Notes: generated by a model from the sequence alone, not told the origin. A DNA stretch of 40,375 nt from Cognatundibacterium oligocarboniphilum (GCF_013377855.1 NZ_JABXYJ010000006.1:1-40375), one strand, 5' to 3'. Shown: positions 17,425 to 26,853, counted from the first letter of the stretch. Program-made: numbers and translations.

Positions 17425-18304
17425 GAGCAAGGGCGGTGGGCCTTTGTTCTACCTGAAGAATCTGGACTTCCCGCGCATCCGCACGCAAGACTTCAAAATG
17501 CAGTGTATCGATCTGGAATTCATCCCCTTTATGCGGCACTTCACCCAGATGATGCGAGACCAGTTCACCGATCGTCTGCCCCTCGTTGCCTGGCAGATTT
17601 ACTCCCAATACGGCATTGAGCTGCTCGAGTTCGGTAATACCTTTGATGCGCCAGCGCTTTCCATTTCCCTTGTTCTCAAGCGCGAGGATGTTATCCTCTT
17701 CCTCATCGAAATCATATTCGTCGTCAATATCACCGACGATCTGCTCAAGCACATCCTCAATCGTGATCAATCCCGCCACGCCACCATACTCGTCGACAAC
17801 CATCGCCATGTGATTACGGTTGGCACGAAAATCACGCAGCAAGACGTTCAAGCGCTTCGATTCAGGAATATAAATTACCGGGCGCAGCATCTCACGTACG
17901 TCGAAGGTTTCTTCCGCGTAGTAGCGGAGCAAATCTTTCGCCAGCAAAATCCCGACCACCTTATCCGGGTCGTCATCAATGACGGGAAAGCGGGAATGTG
18001 CTGCGCGCAGCACTTCCGGTATCCATTCTTCAATCGGGCGGGAAATATCGACAATATCCATCTGGGTACGCGGCACCATGATGTCACGGGCAGCCAGATC
18101 GGAAACCTGAAAAACACCTTCAATCATCGCCAGTGCATCAGCGTCAATCAGATGACGCTCTTGCGCATCTGTCAGCACGTCAAGTAATTCTGTGCGATTT
18201 TCAGGTTCAGGAGAAATGAGGGCGGTCAAACGTTCAAATAATGACCGGTGGGGTTTAAGGTCAGATGATCTGACCTTACTAGAGTGCTCTTGCATAAGGG
18301 GCAT
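17417..18304 (-). CDS. corC: CorC/HlyC-type CBS-domain protein
   Basis: A 295-residue cytosolic protein with an N-terminal helical part (SLFERLTALI) and a CBS pair at about 75-205 (RDIMVPRTQMDIV, VVDEYGGVAGLITIEDVLEQIVGDI). A C-terminal CorC/HlyC transporter-associated domain follows, with an acidic stretch DDEYDFDEEEDN before it. Family members are linked to Mg2+/Co2+ efflux and envelope integrity. The place directly before lnt is conserved in Proteobacteria. An ATG three codons later (18295) is an alternative start; neither has a good SD motif. Confidence 0.95.
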   Translation of the reverse strand: MPLMQEHSSKVRSSDLKPHRSLFERLTALISPEPENRTELLDVLTDAQERHLIDADALAMIEGVFQVSDLAARDIMVPRTQMDIVDISRPIEEWIPEVLRAAHSRFPVIDDDPDKVVGILLAKDLLRYYAEETFDVREMLRPVIYIPESKRLNVLLRDFRANRNHMAMVVDEYGGVAGLITIEDVLEQIVGDIDDEYDFDEEEDNILALENKGNGKRWRIKGITELEQLNAVLGVNLPGNEGQTIGELVSHHLGEVPHKGDEFQIDTLHFEVLRADAREVQILQVEQRPTALAHE

Positions 18305-18453
18305 GACGCCGTTGTTTCAATCCTACAGGATACAACAAATCAGACCGTTTCCAAAATGTTGCGGGAAGCCTGCGTTGTGTTTCATCCCGAAACCGTACTG
18401 GTCATACGCCCGTCACAATCAGGCCAGCCAGAATGATATCCCGCGTGGTGTCC

Positions 18454-19347
18454 TCAGCCACTAAAGTCATCTAGCGGCTCGGATTCGTGAAATTTCACGT
18501 AATGCAGATGCGGGATCTCACCCTGATAAGACAAAATATCCTTGTAGCGGTGATTCCAGCGGATGGCCGAACATGGATAATAATGACGTGCCCGCTGTGT
18601 CTGATTGGTCGTTTCATCGATACCTTCAATGCTCAGCATCAGTGCGGCATTGGACATTTTGAGCTGCTCTTCGGTACAGCCAAACAGAGGGCTGGACTCG
18701 TCGATCACATGAATAATGCTCCACCCCAGACTGAATACCGGATGCTGATCGCGTTCCAGTTTCATATCGGAGATTTTACGGAAATTTCCCATCGTCGGGG
18801 TCAGTTCATTCTTCAACAGACGCAACCTGGCCGAAGCTTCGCTGATGATGTTCATACGGGCATTCGCCAGCCGGATCACCAGTATCCGGCGTCCATCCGC
18901 CATATGGCAGACCGGATGCTTTGCAAACAAAATTTGCGACCGTGGACGGGAAAAGCGTGCAAACATCACTCCGGTGGTCAGCGCAACACTGGCCATGCCG
19001 ACAAAAATCTCGGCAGTCGCAATGCAGTGCGCATAAACAGTCTGCGGATGCATGTCGCCATAACCGACCGTTGCCAGCGTTTCCACGCTGAAGAAAAAAG
19101 CACCGAGAAAATTGTCCGGCGCCAGATTCGCAATCGGACTGGCGTCTAACATGTACAGGGCAGCAAACAGCGTATTGAACAGCAGGAAAATAAGGGCTGC
19201 ACCGCCGAAAAACATCGGCCAGCTCGATGTCATGCAATAGTAGTAAATATCCTGCCAGACATGCTGCTCAAGACCAAGCGCAACGATATCCCGGCCGCCA
19301 ATATTGATGCGGCGTCCCCGGTGTTTCTGGAAATATGGGAAATTCAT
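18454..19347 (-). CDS. KirBac-type inward-rectifier potassium channel
   Basis: A 297-residue channel subunit. Two membrane helices (about residues 40-65 and 105-130) flank a pore helix and the K+ selectivity filter TVGYGD (in SVETLATVGYGDMHP). The amphipathic slide-helix region (HVWQDIYYYCMTSSW) comes before helix 1. A C-terminal immunoglobulin-like IRK domain follows, with WSIIHVIDESSPLFG. It forms tetramers and carries K+ across the inner membrane. The ATG at 19347 is preferred over a GTG at 19383. It sits between ybeY and corC, genes that are normally neighbours, 42 bases after ybeY. Confidence 0.93.
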   Translation of the reverse strand: MNFPYFQKHRGRRINIGGRDIVALGLEQHVWQDIYYYCMTSSWPMFFGGAALIFLLFNTLFAALYMLDASPIANLAPDNFLGAFFFSVETLATVGYGDMHPQTVYAHCIATAEIFVGMASVALTTGVMFARFSRPRSQILFAKHPVCHMADGRRILVIRLANARMNIISEASARLRLLKNELTPTMGNFRKISDMKLERDQHPVFSLGWSIIHVIDESSPLFGCTEEQLKMSNAALMLSIEGIDETTNQTQRARHYYPCSAIRWNHRYKDILSYQGEIPHLHYVKFHESEPLDDFSG

Positions 19348-19389
19348 CGTTAGTCTGATCCGGCAGTCATGATGACCGATCACAGCAGC

Positions 19390-19866
19390 TTATTGGGAAA
19401 CATCCTGATAAGGATTGGGAAGCCCCAGTCCGGCGAGGATTTCGATCTCCAGCGTCTCCATTTCCTCAGCTTCCTCATCGTTTTCGTGATCATATCCCTG
19501 TGCATGCAGCACGCCATGCACGATCAGATGCTGTGCGTGCTCTACCACGGTTTTATTCTGCTCTGCAGCCTCTTTCAACAATACATCGGTACACAAAATA
19601 ATATCCGCCTGCGTTACTTCCGCGTCAGCGTCTTCGGTATAGGCAAATGTCAGCACATTGGTTGCATAGTCTTTGCCGCGGTAGTCACGATTCAGACCCT
19701 GCCCTTCTTCCGCGTTCACTAAACGCAGTGTCAGTTCAGCCGGAAAGAACAAGGCAGCCTGTACTGTTTTGCGTAGTAACGGACGCGGTAGCAGCTCCTG
19801 CAGGCGGGTATCGGCATATTGGACCGACAAATTCAGTTTTGGTCTGGAATTATTTTTTTCTGCCAT
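19390..19866 (-). CDS. ybeY: endoribonuclease YbeY
   Basis: A 158-residue metal-dependent RNase used in 16S rRNA 3' end maturation and ribosome quality control. The signature [11 protein letters not shown] (HxxxHxxGYDH, Zn2+ ligands) is near residue 116, and [15 protein letters not shown] lies before it. The ATG at 19866 gives the normal family length; the much longer frame upstream lies inside phoH in another frame. It overlaps the end of phoH by 17 bases, a typical arrangement. Confidence 0.97.
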   Translation of the reverse strand: MAEKNNSRPKLNLSVQYADTRLQELLPRPLLRKTVQAALFFPAELTLRLVNAEEGQGLNRDYRGKDYATNVLTFAYTEDADAEVTQADIILCTDVLLKEAAEQNKTVVEHAQHLIVHGVLHAQGYDHENDEEAEEMETLEIEILAGLGLPNPYQDVSQ

Positions 19867-20950
19867 GATGTGCTGAACTGAGAGGATGGGTATTTTTAAG
19901 CAGACCAATGGCGGCATGATGCGCACTGGCATTGGCGTGAGCGGCTTCGTAGGCATCCACAATCCGGCCAACCAGCGGGTGACGCACCACATCGGCGCTG
20001 GTAAACTGGGTAAAGGCAATGCCCCGGATATCTCTGAGCACCTGACAGGCATCGATCAGCCCGCTTTTGTGTCCACGTGGCAGATCAACCTGCGTGGCAT
20101 CTCCCGTCACAACCGCCTTGCTGCCAAAGCCGATACGGGTCAAAAACATTTTCATTTGCTCTGGTGTCGTATTCTGGGCTTCATCCAGAATAATGAATGC
20201 ATGATTCAGGGTTCTGCCACGCATGTAAGCCAGCGGAGCAATTTCAATCACCTGCTTTTCAAACATTTTCTGGGTACGGTCAAACCCCAGCAAATCATAC
20301 AACGCGTCATATAAGGGACGCAGATAGGGATCGACTTTCTGTGCCAGATCCCCCGGTAAAAAACCCAGCCGCTCGCCCGCTTCGACAGCAGGACGGGTCA
20401 GGATAATGCGCTTGACGGCATCGCGCTCCAGCGCGTCCACCGCACAGGCCACCGCAAGGTAAGTTTTTCCGGTGCCTGCCGGACCAATGCCGAATGTGAT
20501 GTCATGCCCGACAATCGCCTGCAGATACTGATTCTGATGGGGGGTGCGGCCGCGCAAGTCGTGGCGTCGTGTTTTCAGCACCGGGCTCTCCACATCCTCC
20601 AGCACAGCTGTGTCGGCATCCGGCATGGCGGTGGCTTCATTGGCTGCAACTGGCAACACCGCCGGCGTTGTCAGGCTCTGGTTGGCGCGCTGCTCCACCA
20701 GCGCCAGCTGCACCTCATCAATCGAAATCACTTTTTTGGCCAGAGCGTAGAAATGCTCCAGTAATTCCAGTGCGCGCTCTGCGTTATGACCGCTGATGAT
20801 GAATTTCTCTCCGCGCCGGAAAATCGTCACATCCAGTGCGGAGGAAATCTGGCGCAGATTCTCATCCAACGGTCCGCACAAATGCGCCAGACGGGTGTTG
20901 TCCAGCGGCTGCGGTACGAAATGTGAGACGGGCACAGGTATTTTTGCCAT
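19850..20950 (-). CDS. phoH: PhoH-like ATPase
   Basis: A 366-residue cytosolic P-loop ATPase of the PhoH/YbeZ type. An N-terminal KH-like portion (about 25-85) precedes the ATPase domain with Walker [12 protein letters not shown] near residue 157. FIILDEAQN (Walker B) and [14 protein letters not shown] follow. YbeZ works with YbeY in RNA metabolism. Its ATG shares one base with the miaB TAA (TAATG) and its 3' end overlaps ybeY. The C-terminal tail is His-rich ([18 protein letters not shown]). Confidence 0.96.
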   Translation of the reverse strand: MAKIPVPVSHFVPQPLDNTRLAHLCGPLDENLRQISSALDVTIFRRGEKFIISGHNAERALELLEHFYALAKKVISIDEVQLALVEQRANQSLTTPAVLPVAANEATAMPDADTAVLEDVESPVLKTRRHDLRGRTPHQNQYLQAIVGHDITFGIGPAGTGKTYLAVACAVDALERDAVKRIILTRPAVEAGERLGFLPGDLAQKVDPYLRPLYDALYDLLGFDRTQKMFEKQVIEIAPLAYMRGRTLNHAFIILDEAQNTTPEQMKMFLTRIGFGSKAVVTGDATQVDLPRGHKSGLIDACQVLRDIRGIAFTQFTSADVVRHPLVGRIVDAYEAAHANASAHHAAIGLLKNTHPLSSAHHGRKK

Positions 20951-22290
20951 TATGCGGTCACTGTTTCTGCGATCAGTTCGCCACGTAAGGAGTAATTGTA
21001 GGATTCGGTGATGCGGGTATCCACCAGCGTCCCGATCAGCTCTTTTGATCCGGCAAAATTCACTACCCGGTTATTCTCCGTCCGGCCCTGCAGTTCGGCA
21101 GGATTTTTTACAGACGGACCATCCACCAGAATACGCTGTACCGTACCGATCATGGCATTGCTGTATTTTTTGGTGTTGGCATCAATCACCGCCTGCAAAT
21201 GCTGAAGGCGACGCAACTTCAGCTCCTGCGGCGTATCGTCCGCCAGATTCGCGGCTGGCGTGCCGGGGCGCGGGCTGAAAATAAAGCTGAAACTGTTATC
21301 GAAACCGACATCGTCAATCAACTTCATCAACGCATTGAAATCTTCATCGGTCTCGCCGGGAAAACCGACAATAAAGTCCGACGATACAGCGATGTCTGGT
21401 CGGACCTGCTTCAATCGCCGCAGCACCGACTTGTATTCCAGCGCCGTATAGCCGCGCTTCATGGCAGACAAGATCCGGTCCGAACCATGCTGCGCCGGCA
21501 GATACAGGTGGTTCACCAGCTTCGGCACTTTGGCGTAGCAGTCGATCAGGCGCTGGGTGAATTCCTTGGGGTGACTGGTCACGAAACGGATGCGTTCAAT
21601 CTGCGGGAACTCTGCAATGTATTCAATCAGCAAGGCGAAATCGGCAATCTCGCCATCTTCCATCGTGCCGCGATAGGCATTCACGTTTTGCCCAAGCAAA
21701 GTAATTTCTTTCACACCTTGTTCAGCCAGTCCAGCCACTTCTGCCAGTACGTCCTCAAACCGCCGCGACACTTCCTCACCACGGGTATAGGGCACCACGC
21801 AGTAACTGCAATATTTGCTGCAGCCTTCCATGATCGACACATAGGCTGTCGCACCTTCGATTTTTGCGGGCGGCAGGTGATCAAATTTCTCAATTTCAGG
21901 GAAACTGATATCGACCTGGGAACGGCCGGAATGACGACGCGCATCGATCAGTTGTGGCAAGCGGTGCAAAGTCTGCGGGCCGAACACCACGTCCACATAA
22001 GGTGCGCGCTTGATGATCGCCTCCCCTTCCTGGGAAGCGACGCAGCCGCCGACACCGATCAGCAGATCCGGCTTATGGCGTTTCAGTTCACGCAGGCGCC
22101 CGAGATCAGAAAACACTTTTTCCGACGCCTTTTCGCGCACACTGCAGGTATTGAGCAGGATCACGTCGGCATCTTCGGGTTTATCGGTTTTGACCAAGCC
22201 TTCGGCAACATTGAGCACATCCGCCATTTTGTCGGAATCATACTCATTCATCTGGCATCCGAAGGTTTTGATAAATACTTTTTTTTGCAT
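20950..22290 (-). CDS. miaB: tRNA-2-methylthio-N6-isopentenyladenosine synthase
   Basis: A 446-residue radical-SAM methylthiotransferase that modifies A37 of tRNAs reading UNN codons. The N-terminal MTTase domain starts [14 protein letters not shown]. The radical-SAM cluster motif [15 protein letters not shown] (CxxxCxxC) is near residue 150. A TRAM domain forms the C-terminus (about 375-440). The ATG at 22290 is preferred over a GTG at 22320. The three Cys of the N-terminal second cluster (in TFGCQ, NTCSV and GVGGCVA) are all present. Confidence 0.97.
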   Translation of the reverse strand: MQKKVFIKTFGCQMNEYDSDKMADVLNVAEGLVKTDKPEDADVILLNTCSVREKASEKVFSDLGRLRELKRHKPDLLIGVGGCVASQEGEAIIKRAPYVDVVFGPQTLHRLPQLIDARRHSGRSQVDISFPEIEKFDHLPPAKIEGATAYVSIMEGCSKYCSYCVVPYTRGEEVSRRFEDVLAEVAGLAEQGVKEITLLGQNVNAYRGTMEDGEIADFALLIEYIAEFPQIERIRFVTSHPKEFTQRLIDCYAKVPKLVNHLYLPAQHGSDRILSAMKRGYTALEYKSVLRRLKQVRPDIAVSSDFIVGFPGETDEDFNALMKLIDDVGFDNSFSFIFSPRPGTPAANLADDTPQELKLRRLQHLQAVIDANTKKYSNAMIGTVQRILVDGPSVKNPAELQGRTENNRVVNFAGSKELIGTLVDTRITESYNYSLRGELIAETVTA

Positions 22291-22366
22291 CTTTTTTCTG
22301 TCTGGCAGTTCTCTATTCACTATGACAGGATGGTGGACTATCAGGCTCCGCCATCCTTTTCAAGCA

Positions 22367-22756
22367 TTACTTAATTTCAGGATTCTTGAACGGAATCGGT
22401 TTCCACACTTCCGGCACAGGCAGCGTCTGCCCGATTTCGGTCCGGGTGAGTATCCAGATTTTGTCGATATCCCCAAACGGGTTTTCTGTGTAATTGACCT
22501 GAATCTGGCTGTCGTTCAATGTGCTGGGCAGCACAATCAGATTATCGGTACCGTAGATCCGGCTGGATGGAGCAAGATAACGCAGCTTGCCGTCCATTTT
22601 GACATCCGGATACGCAGACATATCCAGCACGCCGCGCAAGGTATTCGGCGGAAACTGACGCAGTTCCGGGGCGACCTGCGCCAGAACCGGATACGTCAGG
22701 GCCAGCATGACCAGCAATCCCATCAGGCGTTGGCAAACCAGTCGTGTCAGGCGCAT
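22367..22756 (-). CDS. exported hypothetical protein upstream of miaB
   Basis: A 129-residue protein with a Sec signal peptide (basic start, LMGLLVMLALTYPVLAQ) and a mature part of about 100 residues rich in Pro and beta-prone stretches (RQFPPNTLRG, IWILTRTEIGQTLPVP). It is probably periplasmic. The ATG at 22756 is chosen because GAGG lies 6 bases before it; the ATG at 22768 lacks an SD. It lies 76 bases upstream of miaB on the same strand and may begin that operon. I cannot name a family. Confidence 0.7.
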   Translation of the reverse strand: MRLTRLVCQRLMGLLVMLALTYPVLAQVAPELRQFPPNTLRGVLDMSAYPDVKMDGKLRYLAPSSRIYGTDNLIVLPSTLNDSQIQVNYTENPFGDIDKIWILTRTEIGQTLPVPEVWKPIPFKNPEIK

Positions 22757-22923
22757 CTCAGACCTCATCCATGAAATAAAAAATCCAGATAAATCAATTA
22801 CTTAAACTACTAAACTATTTTTCGTCAAGGGTGCAAGTTTAACACAGACCACCAGTCGCATCATGCCTGACCGGGCGCGACGAACTGAAACCGGAAAATC
22901 TGGGATAATGCTGGCACAAAATC
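22757..22923. promoter_or_regulatory. divergent promoter region, exported protein/miaB and flavin reductase
   Basis: This 167-base gap between divergent genes is AT-rich at 22780-22825 (ATTACTTAAACTACTAAACTA). It must contain promoters for both sides, but no convincing pair of boxes was found. Confidence 0.4.
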
Positions 22924-23445
22924 ATGGATTCCCCGATGCACACCCTTTCTCCGCGTGCAGAAACACGCGAATTTGATCAATCCGAGTTCCGTCAGGCGCT
23001 GTCGCAGTTTGCGACCGGCGTGACGGTCATCACCACCAGACTTGCCGGCGGGCAGTTTCTCGGGCTGACTGCCAGTTCGTTTAACTCTGTTTCGCTGGAG
23101 CCGCCGCTGATCCTGTGGAGTCTCGGTAACGCAGCCAACAGCCTGCCCGTTTTCAGCGGCAACTCGCATTATGTGGTAAACGTGCTGGCCGCCGGTCAGG
23201 ATTGGCTGGCGGAGCAGTTTGCCAGTCGCCGCACGGATCGCTTTGAAGGCGTGGACTACACCTTGTCGCGTACCGGCCTGCCGGTCATCAGCGGCGCCGC
23301 TGCCTGGTTTGAATGCCATAACCGCAGCCGCTATCCGGAAGGCGATCATGTCATTTTTGTCGGCGAGGTCGAACACTGCGAAATCAATCCGCAAGCGCCG
23401 CTGGTATATCATTCGGGTCGCTTCCTTCACTCCCTGTCCAAATAA
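22924..23445 (+). CDS. flavin reductase domain protein
   Basis: A 173-residue protein of the HpaC/DIM6-NTAB flavin reductase family. The typical opening FRQALSQFATGVTVITTR is present, then GLTASSFNSVSLEPPLILWSL (flavin-binding part) and DHVIFVGEVE near the end. Such proteins use NAD(P)H to reduce free FMN or FAD for a partner monooxygenase or halogenase. No partner gene is adjacent; the SemiSWEET gene follows after 11 bases. The start is uncertain: ATG at 22924 or four codons later, neither with an SD. Confidence 0.9.
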   Translation: MDSPMHTLSPRAETREFDQSEFRQALSQFATGVTVITTRLAGGQFLGLTASSFNSVSLEPPLILWSLGNAANSLPVFSGNSHYVVNVLAAGQDWLAEQFASRRTDRFEGVDYTLSRTGLPVISGAAAWFECHNRSRYPEGDHVIFVGEVEHCEINPQAPLVYHSGRFLHSLSK

Positions 23446-23456
23446 CTTTTCACACC

Positions 23457-23714
23457 ATGCTGCAGACCACCGACCTGATCGGCTACATTGCCGCCTGCCT
23501 GACGACCGGCGCCTTCATTCCCCAGGCCTGGATGACCTGGCGTCGCAAGCGTGCCGAGGGCGTCTCGCTGGGGATGTATGTGCTGATGGTCACCGGTATT
23601 TCCATGTGGCTAACTTACGGCATCCTGCTGCAAGCCTGGCCCGTCATCATTGCCAACTTCATCACCATGTTGCTGGCACTGTTCATACTCGGCATGAAGC
23701 TGATTTATAAGTAA
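23457..23714 (+). CDS. SemiSWEET sugar transporter
   Basis: An 85-residue protein with three hydrophobic helices (about 6-24, 37-56 and 60-82). The PQ-loop motif TGAFIPQAW ends helix 1, and a basic loop WRRKRAEGVS follows. SemiSWEETs dimerise to form a facilitated sugar channel in the inner membrane. The length and PQ motif fit the family well. It is 11 bases after the flavin reductase gene, so they share a transcript. The sugar cannot be predicted, but the maltodextrin locus is on the same segment. Confidence 0.92.
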   Translation: MLQTTDLIGYIAACLTTGAFIPQAWMTWRRKRAEGVSLGMYVLMVTGISMWLTYGILLQAWPVIIANFITMLLALFILGMKLIYK

Positions 23715-23754
23715 CGAATCCACCATCTGCGGATATCATCGCATCAGAACTGCC

Positions 23755-24795
23755 TCAGTCGTCTTTCAACAATTGTTCTAACACACCGTGCGAATCAAAT
23801 GCAGCGCGGCGCAGGCGGTCATTCACCCCCTGCCAGTCTTTTTCCTGCGGTAATGCTTCGACCAGAATCGCATCGGCATGGGCATGATCCAGTTCGCGCA
23901 AACCGGCATACAGGTCGTGGGCATATCCGGCCGGTTCTGCCGGTAAATGACGCCAGTCGCTGGCATGAATCGCCGGATGCGCCTGATAGCTCATCAGCGC
24001 CAGTTTTTTACCTTTTTGCTGCAGGCGGATCACCACCTGATCCAGTATTTCGGAAGGCACCTGAACCACGGGGGTGCTGGGGGCATAATGTGCGTCCAGT
24101 GTGCCGGAAGCGCGCGGTGCAGCCGCATCCGGACTGGCGGGCAACACACCCAGCACGGCTTCGATCTGGGTAGCACTGATATGGCCGGGACGCAGCAAAA
24201 CCGGACCATGCGTCGTCAGCCTGCTGAGGTCGAGAATCGTGGATTCGATACCGACCTCGCTCTGCCCGCCGTCCAGTACGGCGGCAATCAGCCCGCCGGG
24301 ACGAGTTTCCTGCTCAAATTCTTCCAGCACATGTTCCGCCATGGTCGGACTTACATGGCCAAATTTATTGGCTGACGGTGCGGCAACGCCGCCCTTGCCG
24401 CCTTTAAAAGCCCGCAGTAAATCCTGCGCCACCGGATGCGACGGGCAACGGATGCCGATGGTGTCCTGGCCGCCGGACACCGCATCAGGAATATGCACGG
24501 CGCGTTTCAGGATCAGCGTCAGCGGCCCTGGCCAGAATGCAGCGATCAGACGCTCCGCTTCAGGCGGTACTGCGCTGACCCAGTGCCGGATGTCTGCTTC
24601 TGGCGCCACATGCACGATCACCGGATGGTTTTGCGGACGGCCCTTGGCAGCATAAATTTTTGCCACTGCATCCGGATTTTCGGCATCGGCTCCCAGCCCG
24701 TAAACGGTTTCCGTGGGAAATGCCACCAGCCGGCCGGCTTCCAGCGCTTCAGCGGCCTCTGCCACAGCGCAGGGGGTGCAGGCCTGCGCCTTCAT
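23755..24795 (-). CDS. threonylcarbamoyl-AMP synthase, long Sua5 form
   Basis: A 346-residue enzyme making threonylcarbamoyl-AMP for tRNA t6A37. The YrdC domain (about 10-205) has FPTETVYGLGADA, GRPQNHPVIVHV and VAAPSANKFG. A linker with RPGHISATQIE leads to a C-terminal Sua5 domain (about 230-345), so it is the two-domain Sua5 form. Its ATG overlaps the purK stop (ATGA), so the two are translationally coupled. Last gene of the long minus-strand series, convergent with the SemiSWEET gene 40 bases away. Confidence 0.95.
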   Translation of the reverse strand: MKAQACTPCAVAEAAEALEAGRLVAFPTETVYGLGADAENPDAVAKIYAAKGRPQNHPVIVHVAPEADIRHWVSAVPPEAERLIAAFWPGPLTLILKRAVHIPDAVSGGQDTIGIRCPSHPVAQDLLRAFKGGKGGVAAPSANKFGHVSPTMAEHVLEEFEQETRPGGLIAAVLDGGQSEVGIESTILDLSRLTTHGPVLLRPGHISATQIEAVLGVLPASPDAAAPRASGTLDAHYAPSTPVVQVPSEILDQVVIRLQQKGKKLALMSYQAHPAIHASDWRHLPAEPAGYAHDLYAGLRELDHAHADAILVEALPQEKDWQGVNDRLRRAAFDSHGVLEQLLKDD

Positions 24796-26009
24796 GCCAA
24801 CTCCGGCGCAACAATGCCCAGTATGTCGCATGCCTGTGCCAGTGCAAGCTGCGCTTCAGCGAGCGTCGCGGCGACAAACGTGATATGTCCCATTTTGCGC
24901 GCCCGCCTTGCTTCTGCTTTGCCATACAGGTGCAGATTCGCACCCGGCAAGGCCAACACCTTGTCCCACGCAGGTTCGCGTGCGATTTCGCTGTCCGGCT
25001 CGAACCAGACATCCCCCAGCAGATTGAGCATCGCTGCCGGTGAATGCTGACGCACATCGCCCAGCGGCAACTGCGCCAGTGTCCTGACCTGTTGCTCAAA
25101 CTGGCTGGTGACGCAGGCGTCGATGGTGTAATGACCGCTGTTATGCGGACGCGGTGCCATTTCATTGACGACCAGGCTGCCGTCTTGCAGCACAAAAAAT
25201 TCAATGCACAACACGCCGACGTAGCCTAATTCGCCAATGATATCGAGCGCGGCCTTCTGCGCTTTTTCTGCGACATCCGGTGAAACATGCGGACTCGGCA
25301 CCAGCGTTGTGAACAGAATGCCGTCGCGGTGCACGTTTTCCGCAATCGGGTACACCTCGGCCGCCCCATCGACACCGCGCGCCGTCAGAACGGATACTTC
25401 ATAAGCCAGCGGCAACATTTTTTCCAGCACGCAGACCTGCCCTCGCATCGCAGCGAATGCAGCGGCCAGTTCCTCACGGTCACGCACGCGCACCTGACCT
25501 TTACCGTCATATCCCATGCGCACTGTTTTCAGAATTCCGGGAAACAATGTCTCACTGGCGCTCGCCACATCCTTCTGATCGGCAATTCCCCAGTGCGGCG
25601 CAGGATACACGCCGGTTTGGGCGCCGCAACGGGTGAAGAAATGCTTTTCCACCAGCCTGTCCTGCGCGATCGATACGCAGTCGCCCGCCGGCGCAACGAA
25701 ACCGCGCATGGCCAGCGCTTTCAGGCTGTCGGCGGGAACATTTTCAAACTCTGTCGTGACATGCCGGCTCAGTGCCGACAGGGCTGCCAGCCCATCCGGA
25801 TCTTCATAACCGGTACCAACATGATGCTCGGCCACTTGCGCTGCCGGACAGCCTGCCTCCGGCTCCAGTACGGCGACCCGATATCCCAGAGACTGGGCGG
25901 CATGGGCAAACATGCGTCCAAGCTGGCCGCCACCCATGATGCCGAGGCAACTCTGCGGCGTGTTTGGCTGTAAAGGCTGACGCGGATGTGTTTGTTTGTC
26001 GATATTCAT
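24792..26009 (-). CDS. purK: N5-carboxyaminoimidazole ribonucleotide synthase
   Basis: A 405-residue ATP-grasp enzyme that turns AIR, ATP and bicarbonate into N5-CAIR for PurE. The N-terminal motif LGIMGGGQLGRMFA is followed by EFENVP, KTVRMGYDGKGQ (ATP-grasp) and EMAPRPHNSGHYT (active site). The start MNIDKQ at 26009 is chosen; a longer frame to 26084 looks non-coding. Unusually it is 337 bases from purE, which usually abuts it. It overlaps the sua5-type gene by 4 bases. Confidence 0.96.
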   Translation of the reverse strand: MNIDKQTHPRQPLQPNTPQSCLGIMGGGQLGRMFAHAAQSLGYRVAVLEPEAGCPAAQVAEHHVGTGYEDPDGLAALSALSRHVTTEFENVPADSLKALAMRGFVAPAGDCVSIAQDRLVEKHFFTRCGAQTGVYPAPHWGIADQKDVASASETLFPGILKTVRMGYDGKGQVRVRDREELAAAFAAMRGQVCVLEKMLPLAYEVSVLTARGVDGAAEVYPIAENVHRDGILFTTLVPSPHVSPDVAEKAQKAALDIIGELGYVGVLCIEFFVLQDGSLVVNEMAPRPHNSGHYTIDACVTSQFEQQVRTLAQLPLGDVRQHSPAAMLNLLGDVWFEPDSEIAREPAWDKVLALPGANLHLYGKAEARRARKMGHITFVAATLAEAQLALAQACDILGIVAPELA

Positions 26010-26163
26010 GATGTCAAACCAAATGAAAACAACTCCCGGCTCGGTTCGTCTGTCGCAGACTGGCATATCGCAGGAAGATTGCAAGAATAAGCAGATGAGA
26101 GAAAAAGCAGATACTCCCCCTCATATCGAAGAAAATACCCTATTCTCCAGGTAAATCAAGGCT

Positions 26164-26195
26164 CCCCATACATACTCCAGGGAGTATGTATGGGG
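26164..26195. repeat. perfect 15-base-arm inverted repeat
   Basis: CCCCATACATACTCC is followed by AG and then its exact reverse complement. As RNA it would form a stable hairpin with the loop widened to CAGG. No T run follows on either strand, so an intrinsic terminator is unlikely. It may be an operator, a mobile-element remnant or an mRNA-stability element. Confidence 0.75.
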
Positions 26196-26320
26196 GCAGC
26201 CAGCACATAAGCGCTTTACATACAACATGACCGGCACACAGCTCTGATTGCCGCAGCACAACGGCATCGTTTGCACGACAACTATGCCATCTCAGGCTGA
26301 TCGCGCACAACGCCGTCAGT

Positions 26321-26336
26321 CACCGGCATGCCGGTG
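26321..26336. repeat. 16-base perfect palindrome after purE
   Basis: CACCGGCATGCCGGTG reads the same on both strands and lies 10 bases after the purE stop. It may fold in the purE mRNA 3' end; no T run follows. Confidence 0.6.
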
Positions 26337-26346
26337 GATTCCGGCG

Positions 26347-26853
26347 TTAAGCTGCTGTGACCGGCAAAACCATGTCGCGTGCTGCCTGAGTCTGGCGTAC
26401 ACGGAACTCGATCAATTTCTGCGCCAGCGCTTCATCGGTCGTCGCCAGCATCGCCACGGCGGCCAGCGCCGCATTCGCGGCACCAGCTTCACCGATCGCA
26501 AACGTTGCCACGGGAATGCCTTTCGGCATCTGCACAATCGACAGCAAAGAATCTTCGCCACGCAAATAGCGGGACGGTACCGGCACACCGAACACCGGCA
26601 CGATGGTTTTTGCTGCAATCATGCCAGGCAGATGCGCTGCACCGCCAGCACCGGCGATGATGGCGCGGATACCGCGTGCCCTGGCGGTTTCTGCATAGCT
26701 GAACATTTCATCCGGCATACGATGCGCTGACACGACCTGCGCCTCAAAGCCGATGCCGAACTCCTTGAGAATTGCAACCGCATTCTGCATCACGTCCCAG
26801 TCAGACGATGAGCCCATGACCACGCCAACCAGTATCTGATTTTGCTGAGTCAT
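26347..26853 (-). CDS. purE: N5-CAIR mutase (class I PurE)
   Basis: A 168-residue enzyme that moves the carboxyl group of N5-CAIR to give CAIR in purine synthesis. Class I motifs [13 protein letters not shown] and [15 protein letters not shown] are at the N-terminus, and [14 protein letters not shown] and GVPVPSR follow. The ATG at 26853 has GAAGG 7 bases upstream; the ATG at 26859 overlaps the purC stop but lies too close to GAAGG. The gene is directly coupled to purC. Confidence 0.96.
   Translation of the reverse strand: MTQQNQILVGVVMGSSSDWDVMQNAVAILKEFGIGFEAQVVSAHRMPDEMFSYAETARARGIRAIIAGAGGAAHLPGMIAAKTIVPVFGVPVPSRYLRGEDSLLSIVQMPKGIPVATFAIGEAGAANAALAAVAMLATTDEALAQKLIEFRVRQTQAARDMVLPVTAA

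Larger units (their letters stand above)
26010..26346. other. 337-base spacer between purE and purK with two palindromes
   Basis: No believable gene is seen here. It holds a perfect 15-base-arm palindrome at 26164-26195 and a 16-base perfect palindrome at 26321-26336 just after purE. An ATACTCCCCC word near 26109-26118 partly echoes the first palindrome. It may contain a separate promoter for purK. Confidence 0.6.

Noticed and set aside
17147..18187. 346-codon open frame on the plus strand
   Set aside because: Covers lnt and corC on the opposite strand and has no recognisable domain.
21199..22374. 391-codon open frame on the plus strand
   Set aside because: It is antisense to miaB, whose motifs are unmistakable; the long openness follows from codon bias of miaB.
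26164..26195. CRISPR repeat or intrinsic terminator
   Set aside because: Only one copy with no spacer-repeat pattern, and no T tract on either strand.
26248..26730. 160-codon plus-strand frame reaching into the purE-purK spacer
   Set aside because: Most of it is antisense to purE and the spacer part has no independent coding signs.
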